This document shows, piece by piece, positions 11,567 to 27,576 of a DNA stretch of 64,000 bases. The notes under the pieces were generated by a model. That model did not search any database, was not told the origin of the DNA, and saw nothing but the letters and a program-made list of their open reading frames with translations. The stretch's first letter is position 1. Every line of letters starts with the position of its first letter. The position numbers and the translations under genes are program-made. Source of the DNA: Enterobacteriaceae bacterium 89 (GTDB lineage: Bacteria; Pseudomonadota; Gammaproteobacteria; Enterobacterales; Enterobacteriaceae); the NCBI GenBank assembly GCA_014156375.1, contig RQJH01000001.1, positions 649,562-713,561 of the forward strand, read 5' to 3'.

Positions 11567-12718
11567 ATGAAAAACAATTTACCGCCATTTATCGAGATTT
11601 ACCGCGCATTGATCGCCACACCGTCCATCAGCGCCACCGAAGAATCCCTCGATCAGAGCAATGAAGGTTTAATCAATCTTTTGGCCGACTGGTTCTCCAC
11701 GCTGGGCTTTAAAGTTGAGATCCAACCGGTGCCGGGAACCCGTCACAAATTCAACATGCTTGCCAGCACCGGCGAAGGCGCAGGTGGGCTGTTGCTCACC
11801 GGTCACACCGACACCGTGCCGTTCGATGACGGCCGCTGGACGCGCGACCCGTTCACCCTGACCGAGCATGACAACAAGCTTTACGGTCTGGGCACTGCCG
11901 ACATGAAAGGCTTCTTCGCCTTCATTCTGGATGCGCTGCGTGACGTGGACGTGAAGCAGCTGAAAAAGCCGCTCTACATCCTGGCAACCGCAGACGAAGA
12001 AACCAGCATGGCGGGGGCACGCTATTTCTCTGAATCCACCAGCCTGCGCCCGGACTGCGCGATTATCGGCGAGCCGACCTCTCTGCAACCAGTTCGCGCG
12101 CACAAAGGGCATATTTCTAACGCCATCCGCGTGCTGGGCCAGTCCGGCCACTCCAGCGATCCGGATCGCGGCGTGAACGCCATCGAAGTGATGCACGACG
12201 CCATCGGGCGGATTATGCACCTGCGTGATTCACTGAAAGAGCGCTTCCACTACGACGCCTTTGCCGTGCCGTACCCAACGCTGAACCTGGGAGCCATACA
12301 CGGCGGTGATGCTTCCAACCGTATCTGCGCCTGCTGCGAACTGCATATGGATATCCGCCCGCTGCCGGGCATGACGCTGGACGATCTGAACGGCCTGCTG
12401 ACCGAAGCGCTGGCACCGGTCAGTGAAAAATGGCCGGGCCGCCTGACGATTTCCGACCTGCACCCGCCGATTCCGGGCTATGCCTGCCCGCCGGACCATC
12501 AGCTGGTTGAAGTGGTGGAAAAACTGCTCGGCACCAAAACCGAGGTCGTGAACTACTGCACCGAAGCTCCATATATTCAGACGCTTTGCCCAACGCTGGT
12601 TCTGGGGCCGGGTTCAATCAACCAGGCGCATCAACCGGATGAGTATCTTGAAACCCGCTTCATCAAGCCGACGCGCGAGCTGATTACCCAGGTTGTGCAT
12701 CACTTCTGCTGGCACTGA
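11567..12718 (+). CDS. argE: Acetylornithine deacetylase
   Basis: ArgE hydrolyses N-acetylornithine to ornithine and acetate. The ATG at 11567, after a TGAGG ribosome site, gives 383 residues as in E. coli; a GTG three codons upstream is less likely. M20-family metal ligands are visible: H80 and D82 (GHTDTVP), D112 (GTADMKG) and the E144-E145 pair (DEETS). It is transcribed divergently from argCBH. Confidence 0.96.
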   Translation: MKNNLPPFIEIYRALIATPSISATEESLDQSNEGLINLLADWFSTLGFKVEIQPVPGTRHKFNMLASTGEGAGGLLLTGHTDTVPFDDGRWTRDPFTLTEHDNKLYGLGTADMKGFFAFILDALRDVDVKQLKKPLYILATADEETSMAGARYFSESTSLRPDCAIIGEPTSLQPVRAHKGHISNAIRVLGQSGHSSDPDRGVNAIEVMHDAIGRIMHLRDSLKERFHYDAFAVPYPTLNLGAIHGGDASNRICACCELHMDIRPLPGMTLDDLNGLLTEALAPVSEKWPGRLTISDLHPPIPGYACPPDHQLVEVVEKLLGTKTEVVNYCTEAPYIQTLCPTLVLGPGSINQAHQPDEYLETRFIKPTRELITQVVHHFCWH

Positions 12719-12735
12719 TTTTCCTGCATCGATTG

Positions 12736-12826
12736 CTCCCCTCTCCCCAGCCCTCTCCCAAAGGGAGAGGGAGCAAACCGGCACAATCCCTTTTCCCTCT
12801 CCCTGGGGAGAGGGTCAGGGAGAGGG
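12736..12826. repeat. GAGAGGG palindromic repeat, copy 3 (paired units)
   Basis: Two units in opposite orientation follow the argE stop: CCCTCTCCCAAAGGGAGAGGG and, about 30 bp on, CCCTCTCCCTGGGGAGAGGG. No other argE terminator is evident, so the strong hairpins could end or protect the transcript. Confidence 0.8.
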
Positions 12827-13093
12827 AATTGATCCTGTGACAAAGTTCACACGCCCATAAGTCATGCTTATCTCGTAGCCTCTACGTTAAATTTCGTAAA
12901 TTGCTGGCATTTATTCGTTTGCTGAAGCGATTTCGCAACAATTGACGTGGGGGTTTTTACGTGGCTTTATAAAGTGAAGACGAGAAAAGACCGAATACCA
13001 TGTTCCCCTGATTTTGTGCCGCGGCGACGCGGTCTCATCGCGGTTGCGCGAAATCCAGGGACATACATAAATGAGATGGGGTGTCTGGGGTTT
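12827..13093 (+). promoter_or_regulatory. ppc upstream region
   Basis: This gene-free stretch should contain the ppc promoter and leader. A possible -35 TTCACA (12846-12851) and -10 TTATCT (12868-12873) are spaced 16 bp apart, which would give a leader of more than 200 nt. An in-frame extension of ppc covers the second half but does not look like family sequence. Nothing else is recognised. Confidence 0.35.
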
Positions 13094-15745
13094 ATGAACG
13101 AACAATATTCCGCTTTGCGCAGTAATGTCAGTATGCTCGGTAAGGTGTTAGGGGAAACCATTAAGGATGCCCTCGGCGAAAACATTCTTGATCGCGTTGA
13201 AACCATTCGTAAGTTGTCAAAATCCTCCCGTGCGGGCAATGAAGCCAATCGCCAGGAGCTGCTCACCACGTTGCAGAATCTGTCCAACGACGAGCTGCTG
13301 CCGGTCGCCCGCGCGTTCAGCCAATTTCTGAACCTGGCGAATACCGCCGAGCAATACCACAGCATTTCGCCAAAAGGCGAAGCGGCCAGCAACCCGGAAG
13401 TGATTGCCCGCACCCTGCGTAAACTCAAAGACCAACCCGATCTCAACGAAACCACCATCAAGAAAGCCGTGGAAGCGCTGTCGCTGGAGCTGGTGCTGAC
13501 CGCCCACCCGACGGAAATTACCCGCCGCACGCTGATCCACAAAATGGTGGAAGTGAACAACTGCCTGAAGCAGCTGGATAACAAAGATATTGCCGACTAC
13601 GAACAGCACCAGCTGATGCGCCGCCTGCGCCAGCTGATTGCTCAGTCCTGGCATACAGATGAAATCCGCAAGCATCGCCCAAGCCCGGTGGATGAAGCCA
13701 AATGGGGCTTTGCGGTGGTGGAAAACAGCCTGTGGGAAGGCGTACCAAACTACCTGCGTGAGCTGAACGAACAGCTGGAAGAGAACCTCGGCTATCAGCT
13801 GCCGGTGGATTTCGTGCCAGTGCGCTTCACCTCGTGGATGGGCGGCGACCGCGACGGCAACCCGAACGTTACCGCAGACATCACCCGCAACGTGCTGTTG
13901 CTGGGACGCTGGAAGGCAACCGATCTGTTCCTGAAAGATATTCAGCTGCTGATTTCTGAACTCTCAATGGTCGAATGCACCGACGAGCTGCGTGCCTACG
14001 TTGGCGAAGCGGGTGAAACCGAACCATACCGTTATCTGCTCAAAAACATCCGCAGCCAGCTGATGGCCACTCAGGCCTGGCTTGAAGCGCGTCTGAAAGG
14101 TGAAAAACTGCCGAAACCAGCGGGCCTGCTGACGCAAAACGAACAGCTTTGGGAACCGCTGTACGCTTGCTATAAATCCCTGCAGGCCTGCGGCATGGGC
14201 ATTATCGCCAACGGCGAACTGCTCGACACTCTGCGCCGCGTGAAATGTTTTGGCGTGCCGCTGGTGCGCATCGACGTGCGTCAGGAAAGCACCCGTCATA
14301 CCGAAGCGCTGGGCGAACTGACCCGCTACCTCGGTATTGGCGACTACGAAAGCTGGTCTGAAGCCGACAAACAGGCGTTCCTGATCCGCGAACTGAATTC
14401 CAAGCGCCCTCTCCTGCCGCGCCAGTGGGAGCCAAGCGACGAAACCCGCGAAGTGCTCGACACCTGCAAAGTGATTGCCGAAGCGCCGAAGGGATCCGTT
14501 GCCGCCTATGTTATCTCAATGGCAAAAACGCCGTCCGACGTGCTGGCCGTTCATCTGCTGCTGAAAGAAGCCGGGATCGGCTTTGCGCTGCCGGTGGCTC
14601 CGCTGTTTGAAACGCTGGACGACCTCAACAACGCCGACGACGTGATGACGCAGCTGCTCAACATCGACTGGTACCGTGGCTTTATCCAGGGCAAGCAGAT
14701 GGTGATGATTGGCTATTCCGACTCCGCAAAAGACGCGGGCGTGATGGCGGCTTCCTGGGCGCAGTATCAGGCACAGGACGCGCTGATCAAAACCTGCGAA
14801 AAAGCGGGCATTGAGCTGACGCTGTTCCACGGTCGCGGTGGCTCCATTGGTCGCGGCGGCGCTCCAGCCCACGCGGCTCTGCTGTCACAACCGCCGGGCA
14901 GCCTGAAGGGTGGCCTGCGTGTGACCGAACAGGGTGAGATGATCCGCTTCAAATACGGCCTGCCGGAAGTGACCATCAGCAGCCTGTCGCTATACACCAG
15001 TGCGATCCTGGAAGCCAACCTGCTGCCGCCGCCGGAGCCAAAACCGGAGTGGCGCAACATCATGGGCGTGCTGTCCGACGTCTCCTGCGAGATGTATCGC
15101 GGCTACGTGCGTGAAAATAAAGATTTCGTCCCGTATTTCCGCTCCGCTACGCCGGAACAGGAACTGGGTAAACTGCCGCTGGGCTCTCGTCCGGCCAAAC
15201 GTCGTCCAACCGGCGGCGTTGAGTCGCTGCGCGCCATTCCGTGGATTTTCGCCTGGACGCAAAACCGCCTGATGCTGCCAGCCTGGCTGGGTGCCGGCGC
15301 CGCGCTGCAAAAAGTGGTGGAAGATGGTAAACAGCACGAGCTGGAAACCATGTGCCGCGACTGGCCATTCTTCTCCACCCGTCTGGGCATGCTGGAGATG
15401 GTGTTCGCTAAGGCCGACCTGTGGCTGGCGGAATACTACGATCAGCGTCTGGTGAAGAAGGAGCTGTGGCCGCTGGGCGAAGAGCTGCGCAAGCTGCTGG
15501 AAGCCGATATCAAAGTAGTGCTGGATATCGCCAACGACTCACACCTGATGGCCGATCTGCCGTGGATTGCTGAGTCCATCCAGCTGCGTAATATCTACAC
15601 TGACCCACTGAACGTGCTTCAGGCCGAGCTGCTGCACCGTTCGCGCCTGGCAGAAGAAGAAGGCAAAGAGCCGGATCCACGCGTGGAACAGGCACTGATG
15701 GTGACTATCGCAGGCGTCGCTGCAGGGATGCGTAACACCGGTTAA
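13094..15745 (+). CDS. ppc: Phosphoenolpyruvate carboxylase
   Basis: Ppc carboxylates phosphoenolpyruvate to oxaloacetate to refill the citric acid cycle. The start at 13094 gives 883 residues, exactly the E. coli length. Catalytic H138 in TAHPTE, the [12 protein letters not shown] loop and the C-terminal MRNTG tail that closes the aspartate inhibitor site are all present. It stands alone between argE and the convergent katG and is followed by a strong terminator. Confidence 0.97.
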   Translation: MNEQYSALRSNVSMLGKVLGETIKDALGENILDRVETIRKLSKSSRAGNEANRQELLTTLQNLSNDELLPVARAFSQFLNLANTAEQYHSISPKGEAASNPEVIARTLRKLKDQPDLNETTIKKAVEALSLELVLTAHPTEITRRTLIHKMVEVNNCLKQLDNKDIADYEQHQLMRRLRQLIAQSWHTDEIRKHRPSPVDEAKWGFAVVENSLWEGVPNYLRELNEQLEENLGYQLPVDFVPVRFTSWMGGDRDGNPNVTADITRNVLLLGRWKATDLFLKDIQLLISELSMVECTDELRAYVGEAGETEPYRYLLKNIRSQLMATQAWLEARLKGEKLPKPAGLLTQNEQLWEPLYACYKSLQACGMGIIANGELLDTLRRVKCFGVPLVRIDVRQESTRHTEALGELTRYLGIGDYESWSEADKQAFLIRELNSKRPLLPRQWEPSDETREVLDTCKVIAEAPKGSVAAYVISMAKTPSDVLAVHLLLKEAGIGFALPVAPLFETLDDLNNADDVMTQLLNIDWYRGFIQGKQMVMIGYSDSAKDAGVMAASWAQYQAQDALIKTCEKAGIELTLFHGRGGSIGRGGAPAHAALLSQPPGSLKGGLRVTEQGEMIRFKYGLPEVTISSLSLYTSAILEANLLPPPEPKPEWRNIMGVLSDVSCEMYRGYVRENKDFVPYFRSATPEQELGKLPLGSRPAKRRPTGGVESLRAIPWIFAWTQNRLMLPAWLGAGAALQKVVEDGKQHELETMCRDWPFFSTRLGMLEMVFAKADLWLAEYYDQRLVKKELWPLGEELRKLLEADIKVVLDIANDSHLMADLPWIAESIQLRNIYTDPLNVLQAELLHRSRLAEEEGKEPDPRVEQALMVTIAGVAAGMRNTG

Positions 15746-15766
15746 TTCGGATTTGCCGTCAGAAAC

Positions 15767-15798
15767 AAAAATCCCCGCTCAATGGCGGGGATTTTTTT
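15767..15798. terminator. Bidirectional terminator between ppc and katG
   Basis: The arms AAAATCCCCGC (15768-15778) and GCGGGGATTTT (15785-15795) have a short loop and are flanked by A-rich and T-rich runs, so the hairpin can terminate both convergent genes. Confidence 0.88.
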
Positions 15799-15812
15799 AG
15801 GTTATAAAACGA

Positions 15813-18270
<2,458 letters not shown>

Positions 18271-18275
18271 GGAAG

Positions 18276-18302
18276 GAAAAACTCAGGCCCTGCGCCAGGG
18301 CC
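18276..18302 (-). terminator. Terminator after metF
   Basis: On the minus strand the stem GGCCCTG/CAGGGCC (18286-18292 with 18296-18302) has a 3-nt loop and is followed by TGAGTTTTTCC, a typical intrinsic terminator. Confidence 0.75.
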
Positions 18303-18309
18303 CGTTGCT

Positions 18310-19203
<894 letters not shown>

Positions 19204-19232
19204 TTACCTCTGTCTGTTGCTTGATGTTGTGT

Positions 19233-19264
19233 GAACTTCTATACGTTTAGACGTCCAGATGTAA
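19233..19264 (-). promoter_or_regulatory. MetJ operator upstream of metF
   Basis: Four tandem 8-mers related to the met box AGACGTCT lie end to end: GAACTTCT, ATACGTTT, AGACGTCC and AGATGTAA. The third is the closest match. Cooperative MetJ-SAM binding to such arrays represses metF in E. coli. Confidence 0.82.
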
Positions 19265-19370
19265 AAATGACCGAAAAGTCCGATGGCGTCAACAGAAAAA
19301 ACAGCAGAAAAGGTGAGGAATACTCAGCGAAGGTGAAAAAGGTTCATGATGGGTGCGGAACAGAGGTTTC

Positions 19371-19452
19371 TCCTCACCCCGGCCCTCTCCTCAAAGAGGA
19401 GAGGGAGCAAACCATTCCCTCGCCCCTTTGGGGAGAGGGTTAGGGTGAGGGG
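19371..19452. repeat. GAGAGGG palindromic repeat, copy 4 (paired units)
   Basis: Two facing units (CCCTCTCCTCAAAGAGGAGAGGG and CCCCTTTGGGG) are bounded by CCTCACCCC and GGTGAGGGG. They lie between the metL stop and the metF operator. The layout is almost identical to copy 2 in argCBH. Confidence 0.8.
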
Positions 19453-19465
19453 AACAAGCTAAAAA

Positions 19466-21898
19466 CTACAGCAGCTGCGCCAGGCGATTAATATCAGACT
19501 GAATGGCCCCGGCGGTCACATCGCGGCCTGCGCCCGGCCCGCGGATCACCATTGGGTTATCGCGATACCAGCGGCTTTCAATCGCAAAGACGTTATCACA
19601 AGGCAGCAGCGCCGCCAGCGGATGCTCCTGACGCACCGCTTCCACGCCGACACGGGCTTTGCCGTTGGCATCGAAGCGCGCCACGTAGCGCAGCACCAGC
19701 CCCATTTCCTGCGCGGCTTCCAGGCGCTGGATCATCTGCTCATTTAACTCGTCACCGTTTTCAAAGAAGTGATCGATAGACCCCTCTTCGCAGTGCGAAG
19801 GCACCAGCGACTCCACGCGTACCTGATCTGGCTCGATGTCATAGCCAGCCTCGCGAGCGAGGATCACCAGCTTGCGCATCACGTCTTTACCAGAAAGGTC
19901 GACGCGCGGATCGGGCTCGGTCAGCCCCTGCTGCCAGGCCTGATCGACCAAGTCTGTAAACGGCACACTGCCGTCAAACTGCAGGAACAGCCAGGAGAGC
20001 GTGCCAGAGAAAATGCCGCTGATAGCCAGAATGGAATCACCGCTTTCACGCAAATCGCGCACGGTGTGGTTCACTGGCAGCCCTGCGCCAACGGTCGCGT
20101 TATACAGCCAGTGACGGCCAGTTTTCTCAAACGCATCGTGGATCTGGCGATATTTATCGCTGGTGCTGGCTCCGGCCAGTTTATTGGCGCTGATGACATG
20201 GAAACCGTGGCTGGCAAAGTCCAGATACTGATCAGCCAGCTGCTCACTTGCTGTCACATCCAGCACCACCAAATCGTCATACGGATGGGCGCGCATCCAC
20301 AGGAACAGCGACTCTTCATCCTGCTCAACGGCTTCATCGTTGAAGAAAGCCAGCGCGCGGCTGGCATCCAGCCCTTCGTAATTCAGCAGGCTGCGGCGGC
20401 TGTCCACCACGCCTGCCAGCACAAATTCAAATCCGGTCCGCGCCGACAGCGTGCTTTGCTCGCGGGCAAACAGCTCCAGCCAGCGTGAACCGATATTGCC
20501 TTTACCAAACAGCACCAGGCCGATGCGCTTTTCCGCGCGGAACAGCGACTGGTGCAGGCCCTGGATCAGACTTTCCGTCGGACCTTTGCGCATCACGGCG
20601 ACCAGGCTGATCCCTTCTTCAGACTGCCAGGTAAACTCCACCGGCTGCCCTTTCAGCTGCTGCCAGAAGCGGTGGCAGTGCAGCGGGTTACGGGTGACGC
20701 CTGCCCCGACCATCGCCACTAAGGCTAAGCCCTGACGCAGACGCAGTTCGCCCGGCAGGCCTGCTTCATCCAGCAGCTTCAGCGCGCTGTCCGCCACTTC
20801 GGCGGTGTAGCAGAATTGCAGCAGATGTCTGTCGGTATGCACGCCAACGGCCAGCGGACGCACCTGCGCGCGCTTGAGGATCAGGTCAATTTCTTTATGC
20901 GCCAGCTTAAAGTCCTGGCCGGACGGAACCACAAACTCAATCAGGCAAACGTCATCATGGCTGGTGACGATACGCGCCCCGGTACCGGAGGCCAGTACGC
21001 GTTCGATGCGCGTTGAACCCTGATCCGGCGTGTAGCTGCAGCGCAGCTGCAAGTCGATATCGCTGCCAGAAACAGGCTGCAAAGTGCGGGCGTGCAGCAC
21101 AGGTGCGGCAAGACGCGCCAGCTCGCTGGCTTCATCAAGGCGCAGCAGCGGCAGCAGACAGGCATCTTTCACTTTACGCGGGTCGGCGCTGTAAACCCCG
21201 GCAACGTCGCTCCAGATAGTCACGCGGGAAACGCCCGCCAGCGCGCCAATCTGCGTTGCCGAGTAGTCAGAACCATTACGGCCCAGCAGAACGGTTTCAC
21301 CAGCATTGCTGCGGCTGATAAATCCGGTCACTACTAAACGTTTGTGCGGATGCTGTGCCAGCAGCTGCTGGAGCAGAGGGAAGGAGAGGCCTTCATCAAC
21401 CTGAGGCTGAGCGGCGCGTTCGGCGCGCAGGAAAGTGCGGGCATCCAGCCAGGCGGCATCAAGCCCCTGCTGTTGCAGCACGGCGGCCATCAGCCTGGCA
21501 GACCAGACTTCACCATGGCCAACCACTTCGGCATACACCGCGTCCGTCACGCCGCCGTCGAGGAGTACGGCCAGACGTTCCAGATCCTGAATAAATTCGG
21601 CAACGAGGGTGTCGGCGACCTCAGCGGGCAGCAGACCGGTCATCAGTTCAATCTGATAGCGGCGCAGCGCCTGCTGAACCTGATGCGCAGAGAGACGATC
21701 GGTCTGGCTGAGCTTCAGCCAGCTAATCAACTGGTTAGTGGTGCTGCCTGCGGCGGAAACGACCATCATGTCGTCTGGCTGCGAGTGCTCAGCCATAATC
21801 CCTGCCACGCGCAGGTAACATTTCACATCCGCCAGACTACTGCCACCAAACTTGTGCAGTTGACGACCCTTCGCCCCTGCCTGCGCTATCACACTCAT
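19466..21898 (-). CDS. metL: Bifunctional aspartokinase / homoserine dehydrogenase II
   Basis: MetL catalyses the first and third steps of the aspartate pathway feeding methionine. The 810 residues match E. coli. An N-terminal aspartokinase (KFGGSSLAD near 16-24), a central regulatory linker and a C-terminal homoserine dehydrogenase (LFGKGNIGSRW, then the NKLAG and GTLSW motifs) are in order. It begins 2 bp after metB and forms the metBL operon controlled by MetJ. Confidence 0.97.
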   Translation of the reverse strand: MSVIAQAGAKGRQLHKFGGSSLADVKCYLRVAGIMAEHSQPDDMMVVSAAGSTTNQLISWLKLSQTDRLSAHQVQQALRRYQIELMTGLLPAEVADTLVAEFIQDLERLAVLLDGGVTDAVYAEVVGHGEVWSARLMAAVLQQQGLDAAWLDARTFLRAERAAQPQVDEGLSFPLLQQLLAQHPHKRLVVTGFISRSNAGETVLLGRNGSDYSATQIGALAGVSRVTIWSDVAGVYSADPRKVKDACLLPLLRLDEASELARLAAPVLHARTLQPVSGSDIDLQLRCSYTPDQGSTRIERVLASGTGARIVTSHDDVCLIEFVVPSGQDFKLAHKEIDLILKRAQVRPLAVGVHTDRHLLQFCYTAEVADSALKLLDEAGLPGELRLRQGLALVAMVGAGVTRNPLHCHRFWQQLKGQPVEFTWQSEEGISLVAVMRKGPTESLIQGLHQSLFRAEKRIGLVLFGKGNIGSRWLELFAREQSTLSARTGFEFVLAGVVDSRRSLLNYEGLDASRALAFFNDEAVEQDEESLFLWMRAHPYDDLVVLDVTASEQLADQYLDFASHGFHVISANKLAGASTSDKYRQIHDAFEKTGRHWLYNATVGAGLPVNHTVRDLRESGDSILAISGIFSGTLSWLFLQFDGSVPFTDLVDQAWQQGLTEPDPRVDLSGKDVMRKLVILAREAGYDIEPDQVRVESLVPSHCEEGSIDHFFENGDELNEQMIQRLEAAQEMGLVLRYVARFDANGKARVGVEAVRQEHPLAALLPCDNVFAIESRWYRDNPMVIRGPGAGRDVTAGAIQSDINRLAQLL

Positions 21899-21900
21899 GT

Positions 21901-23061
21901 TTACCCCTCGTTTGCTGCCCGGAACCCATTTTCCAGGTCGGCAATTAAATCTTCACTGTCTTCAATACCGGTAGAAATTCGCAGCAGCGTTTCTGAGATC
22001 CCTGCCGCTGCGCGTGCTTCTGGCGCCATTCCCGCGTGGGTCATGGTTGCCGCGTGCGAAATCAGGCTTTCCACCCCGCCGAGCGATTCGGCAAGCGTGA
22101 ACAACGACAGCCCGCCGAGGAAACGACGCAGAGTGTTTTCATCACCATCCAGCTCAAAGCTGAGCATCGCGCCAAAACCTTTCTGCTGACGGGCAGCAAT
22201 TTCGTGCCCCTGGTTCTCCGGCAGAGAAGGATGATACAGCTTTTTCACCAGCGGTTGGTTCTTCAGGAACTCAACAATCGCCGTGGCGTTACGCTGTGCA
22301 ACTTCCATGCGCGGCGACAGGGTGCGCAACCCACGCAGCAGCAGATAGCTGTCGAAAGCGCTGCCGGTCACGCCAATATTATTCGCCCACCATGCCAGTT
22401 CGGTGACGGTTTCCTGATCTTTCGCTATCACCACGCCCGCTACCACATCGGAATGTCCGTTAAGGTATTTCGTGCAGGAGTGCAGCACCAGATCCGCGCC
22501 GAGCGCCAGCGGATTTTGCAGCGCCGGGCTCAGGAAGGTGTTATCCACCACGCTGACTGCCCCGGCCGCGCGTGCCAGCTCACAGATTTTCGCAATATCC
22601 ACGACGCGCAACAACGGATTACTTGGACTTTCAACCAGCACCAGCTTCGGTTTTTCCGCCAGCGCGGCTTTCAGGGCCTGCTCATCATTCTGATCGATGA
22701 ACAGCACGCGATAGCAGCCGCGTTTCGCCAGGCTGTCGAACAGGCGATAGCTGCCGCCGTAGCAATCGTGTGGCGCCACCAGCAGGTCACCGGGCTTCAG
22801 GAACACGGTGGTCACCAGGTGAATCGCTGACATCCCGGTGTTGGTCAGCACAGCGCCTGCACCGCCTTCAAGTTCTGCCAGCGCGCGCTGCACAACATCA
22901 CGCGTCGGGTTACCGCGACGGGAATAGTCATGCGCACGAGGTTCGTTAAATCCGGTGAAGTTATAGGTGCTGGAGAGATGAATCGGGGGGACAACGCAGC
23001 CATATTGCTCGTCATCATTTAACCCGCTACGCACTGCGATGGTGGCTTGTTTACGCGTCAT
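21901..23061 (-). CDS. metB: Cystathionine gamma-synthase
   Basis: MetB is a PLP enzyme joining O-succinylhomoserine and cysteine into cystathionine. The 386 residues match E. coli. The PLP lysine K198 lies in SCTKYLNGH, with the YSRRGNPTR motif near 46-54 and the cofactor aspartate in VVDNTF. It is the first gene of metBL, divergent from metJ across a five-box MetJ operator. Confidence 0.97.
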   Translation of the reverse strand: MTRKQATIAVRSGLNDDEQYGCVVPPIHLSSTYNFTGFNEPRAHDYSRRGNPTRDVVQRALAELEGGAGAVLTNTGMSAIHLVTTVFLKPGDLLVAPHDCYGGSYRLFDSLAKRGCYRVLFIDQNDEQALKAALAEKPKLVLVESPSNPLLRVVDIAKICELARAAGAVSVVDNTFLSPALQNPLALGADLVLHSCTKYLNGHSDVVAGVVIAKDQETVTELAWWANNIGVTGSAFDSYLLLRGLRTLSPRMEVAQRNATAIVEFLKNQPLVKKLYHPSLPENQGHEIAARQQKGFGAMLSFELDGDENTLRRFLGGLSLFTLAESLGGVESLISHAATMTHAGMAPEARAAAGISETLLRISTGIEDSEDLIADLENGFRAANEG

Positions 23062-23122
23062 GGTGAATCGTTCCTGGCTTTAGCGATGAAAAGTCAGGCC
23101 TCAGAGTAACCACAGTCACAAT

Positions 23123-23162
23123 AGACGTCAATACATCTGGACATCTAAACTTCTTTGCGTAT
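23123..23162. promoter_or_regulatory. MetJ operator between metB and metJ
   Basis: Five consecutive 8-mers AGACGTCA, ATACATCT, GGACATCT, AAACTTCT and TTGCGTAT match the met-box pattern, best at the first three. The divergent metBL and metJ promoters flank them, so MetJ can repress metBL and itself. Confidence 0.87.
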
Positions 23163-23325
23163 AGATTGAGCAATCGGGAAATAGCCGTTAAAATTATACG
23201 CATTAGCGCACATCCACAGCGCCTTTGCTGGTGTCATGGTCACACCTCTCAGGTAAACTGTGCGGAATTCTGGTCCAGGCTAGCGCCGCGACCCTTTATT
23301 AATAAGATTAGAGAAAAGGTATCTC

Positions 23326-23643
23326 ATGGCTGAATGGAGCGGCGAATATATCAGCCCCTACGCTGAGCACGGTAAGAAGAGCGAGCAGGTCAAAAAAATT
23401 ACGGTATCCATTCCTCTGAAGGTATTAAAAATCCTTACAGATGAACGTACCCGTCGCCAGGTAAACAACCTGCGCCACGCGACCAACAGCGAACTGCTGT
23501 GCGAAGCATTTTTGCACGCCTTCACTGGCCAGCCGTTGCCGAACGACGAAGACCTGCGTAAAGAGCGCAGTGATGAAATTCCGGAAGAGGCAAAAGTGAT
23601 TATGCGTGAGCTGGGGATCGACCCGGAGACGTGGGAATACTGA
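23326..23643 (+). CDS. metJ: Methionine regulon repressor MetJ
   Basis: MetJ is a ribbon-helix-helix repressor with S-adenosylmethionine as corepressor. The 105 residues match E. coli almost exactly. The DNA-contacting strand [18 protein letters not shown] (about 22-39) is intact. It is divergent from metBL and represses metBL, metF and itself through the arrays described here. A bidirectional terminator separates it from rpmE. Confidence 0.97.
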   Translation: MAEWSGEYISPYAEHGKKSEQVKKITVSIPLKVLKILTDERTRRQVNNLRHATNSELLCEAFLHAFTGQPLPNDEDLRKERSDEIPEEAKVIMRELGIDPETWEY

Positions 23644-23654
23644 TTAGCAGACAC

Positions 23655-23684
23655 AAAAAAGGCGCCTTTCGGCGCCTTTTTCTC
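23655..23684. terminator. Bidirectional terminator between metJ and rpmE
   Basis: The arms AAAAAAGGCGCC and GGCGCCTTTTT form a strong hairpin with a 4-nt loop, placed between the two convergent stop codons. Confidence 0.9.
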
Positions 23685-23691
23685 GGGATGC

Positions 23692-23904
23692 TTACTTCGC
23701 GCCCGGGATGCTGAAACGCTTGTTGAAGCGGTCAACACGGCCACCGGTAGCAACGTCACGCTGCTTGCCAGTGTAGAACGGGTGGCATTTGCCGCACACG
23801 TCCAGGTTCAGATCGTGACCCACGGTAGAGTGAGTTTTGATAACATTACCGCAAGAACAAGTTGCAGTAATTTCTGCGTAATTTGGGTGAATACCTTTTT
23901 TCAT
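23692..23904 (-). CDS. rpmE: 50S ribosomal protein L31
   Basis: L31 forms part of the bridge between ribosomal subunits. The start at 23904 gives 70 residues as in E. coli; a longer in-frame extension is not conserved. Four zinc-ligand cysteines are present (C16, C18, C37, C40), so this is the zinc-containing (C+) form. It is divergent from priA. The leader of about 70 bp is GC-rich and could hold the autoregulatory structure known from E. coli, but I could not define it. Confidence 0.96.
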   Translation of the reverse strand: MKKGIHPNYAEITATCSCGNVIKTHSTVGHDLNLDVCGKCHPFYTGKQRDVATGGRVDRFNKRFSIPGAK

Positions 23905-24059
23905 GGGAAACCTCTGATTAAGGCCGCGCCGCTCTTCCAGCCCTAACGCCAGACACCGCGCGAAGTTGATAGTATAGTGTCGATGGCACAAATCTGCACC
24001 AAAGGCGGCGGATCATACAGAATTTAACCAGTGGATGCAATCTGATCCGCGCGGCCTGA

Positions 24060-26306
<2,247 letters not shown>

Positions 26307-26455
26307 GCCTCTGAGCTGCGAGGCAGATCGAAAAATTTAGCATCCGTCACAATTTTCATGAAATTTCTGTAACTCCCCGGACTTACTCTCTGATAAAAAA
26401 GAGACTGTTGTCAGAGACAGCGGAAGTCTCTGCCCCGTCAGCGAGGAGAACCCAG

Positions 26456-27484
26456 GTGAAGTCCAAAAAAGAGGTTGTTGCGGCAACCATGAAGGATGTG
26501 GCTCAGAAAGCGAATGTCTCAACGGCAACCGTTTCCCGGGCATTGATGAACCCCGACAAAGTGTCGCAGTCCACGCGCAACAAGGTCGAAAAAGCGGCGC
26601 TGGATGTGGGTTACTTTCCCCAGGCAATGGGGCGCAACAGCCGCCGTAACGAATCCAGGACCATTCTGGTGATTGTGCCGGACATCTGCGATCCCTTCTT
26701 CAGCGAAATCATCCGCGGTATTGAAGTCACCGCCGCCGCCCAGGGGTATCTGGTGTTAATTGGCGACTGCGCCCACCAGAACCAGCAGGAAAAAACCTTC
26801 ATCGACCTCATCATTACCAAACAAATTGACGGCATGCTGCTGCTGGGCTCCCGCCTGCCGTTTGATGCCAGCATCGAAGAGCAACGGAATCTGCCGCCGA
26901 TGGTGATGGCCAACGAATTTGCGCCTGAGCTCGAACTGCCGACGGTTCACATCGACAACCTTACCGCCGCGTTCAATGCCGTAAACTATCTTCATGAGCT
27001 CGGTCATCAGCGGATTGGTTGTATCGCCGGACCGGAAGAGATGCCGCTGTGCCATTATCGCTTGCAGGGTTACGTTCAGGCGCTGCGTCGTAGCGGTATC
27101 ACGGTTGACCCGCACTATATTGCGCGCGGAGATTTTACCTACGAAGCGGGCGCGAACGCGCTTGAGCAACTGCTGGAACTGCCGGAACCGCCAACGGCCG
27201 TGTTCTGCCACAGCGATATTATGGCCCTCGGCGCGCTGTCGCTGGCTAAACGGCGTGGGCTGAAAATTCCGGACGATCTGTCGATTATCGGGTTCGATAA
27301 CATCTCGCTGTCTGAGTTCTGCGATCCGCCGTTGACCACCGTTTCTCAACCACGATTTGATATCGGACGCGAGGCCATGTTGTTACTGCTCGATCAGCTC
27401 AGTGGTCAAAATGTCAGCAGCGGATCGCGCTTGCTGGACTGTGAGCTGGTCCTTCGTGGCAGCACGGCGAAAAATAGGCCATAA
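26456..27484 (+). CDS. cytR: LacI-family nucleoside catabolism repressor
   Basis: CytR represses nucleoside uptake and catabolic genes together with CRP and responds to cytidine. A GTG start at 26456, 8 nt after GAGGAG, gives 342 residues (E. coli 341); a TTG 16 codons upstream lacks a suitable ribosome site. The N-terminal LacI helix-turn-helix (TMKDVAQKANVSTATVSRAL) and periplasmic-binding-protein-like core are typical. It lies upstream of ftsN as in E. coli. Confidence 0.95.
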   Translation: MKSKKEVVAATMKDVAQKANVSTATVSRALMNPDKVSQSTRNKVEKAALDVGYFPQAMGRNSRRNESRTILVIVPDICDPFFSEIIRGIEVTAAAQGYLVLIGDCAHQNQQEKTFIDLIITKQIDGMLLLGSRLPFDASIEEQRNLPPMVMANEFAPELELPTVHIDNLTAAFNAVNYLHELGHQRIGCIAGPEEMPLCHYRLQGYVQALRRSGITVDPHYIARGDFTYEAGANALEQLLELPEPPTAVFCHSDIMALGALSLAKRRGLKIPDDLSIIGFDNISLSEFCDPPLTTVSQPRFDIGREAMLLLLDQLSGQNVSSGSRLLDCELVLRGSTAKNRP

Positions 27485-27576
27485 ACTAAATGCCTTTCGG
27501 ACTTCGTGTCTGGTCAAAGCCCCGTCGCTTAAGTAACATGACGGGCTGATAAACGAATAAATACAGCGAAACGATA

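Noticed and set aside
12947-13093. 49-residue N-terminal extension of ppc
   Set aside because: The E. coli length and N-terminal sequence fit the start at 13094; the extension is not protein-like for this family.
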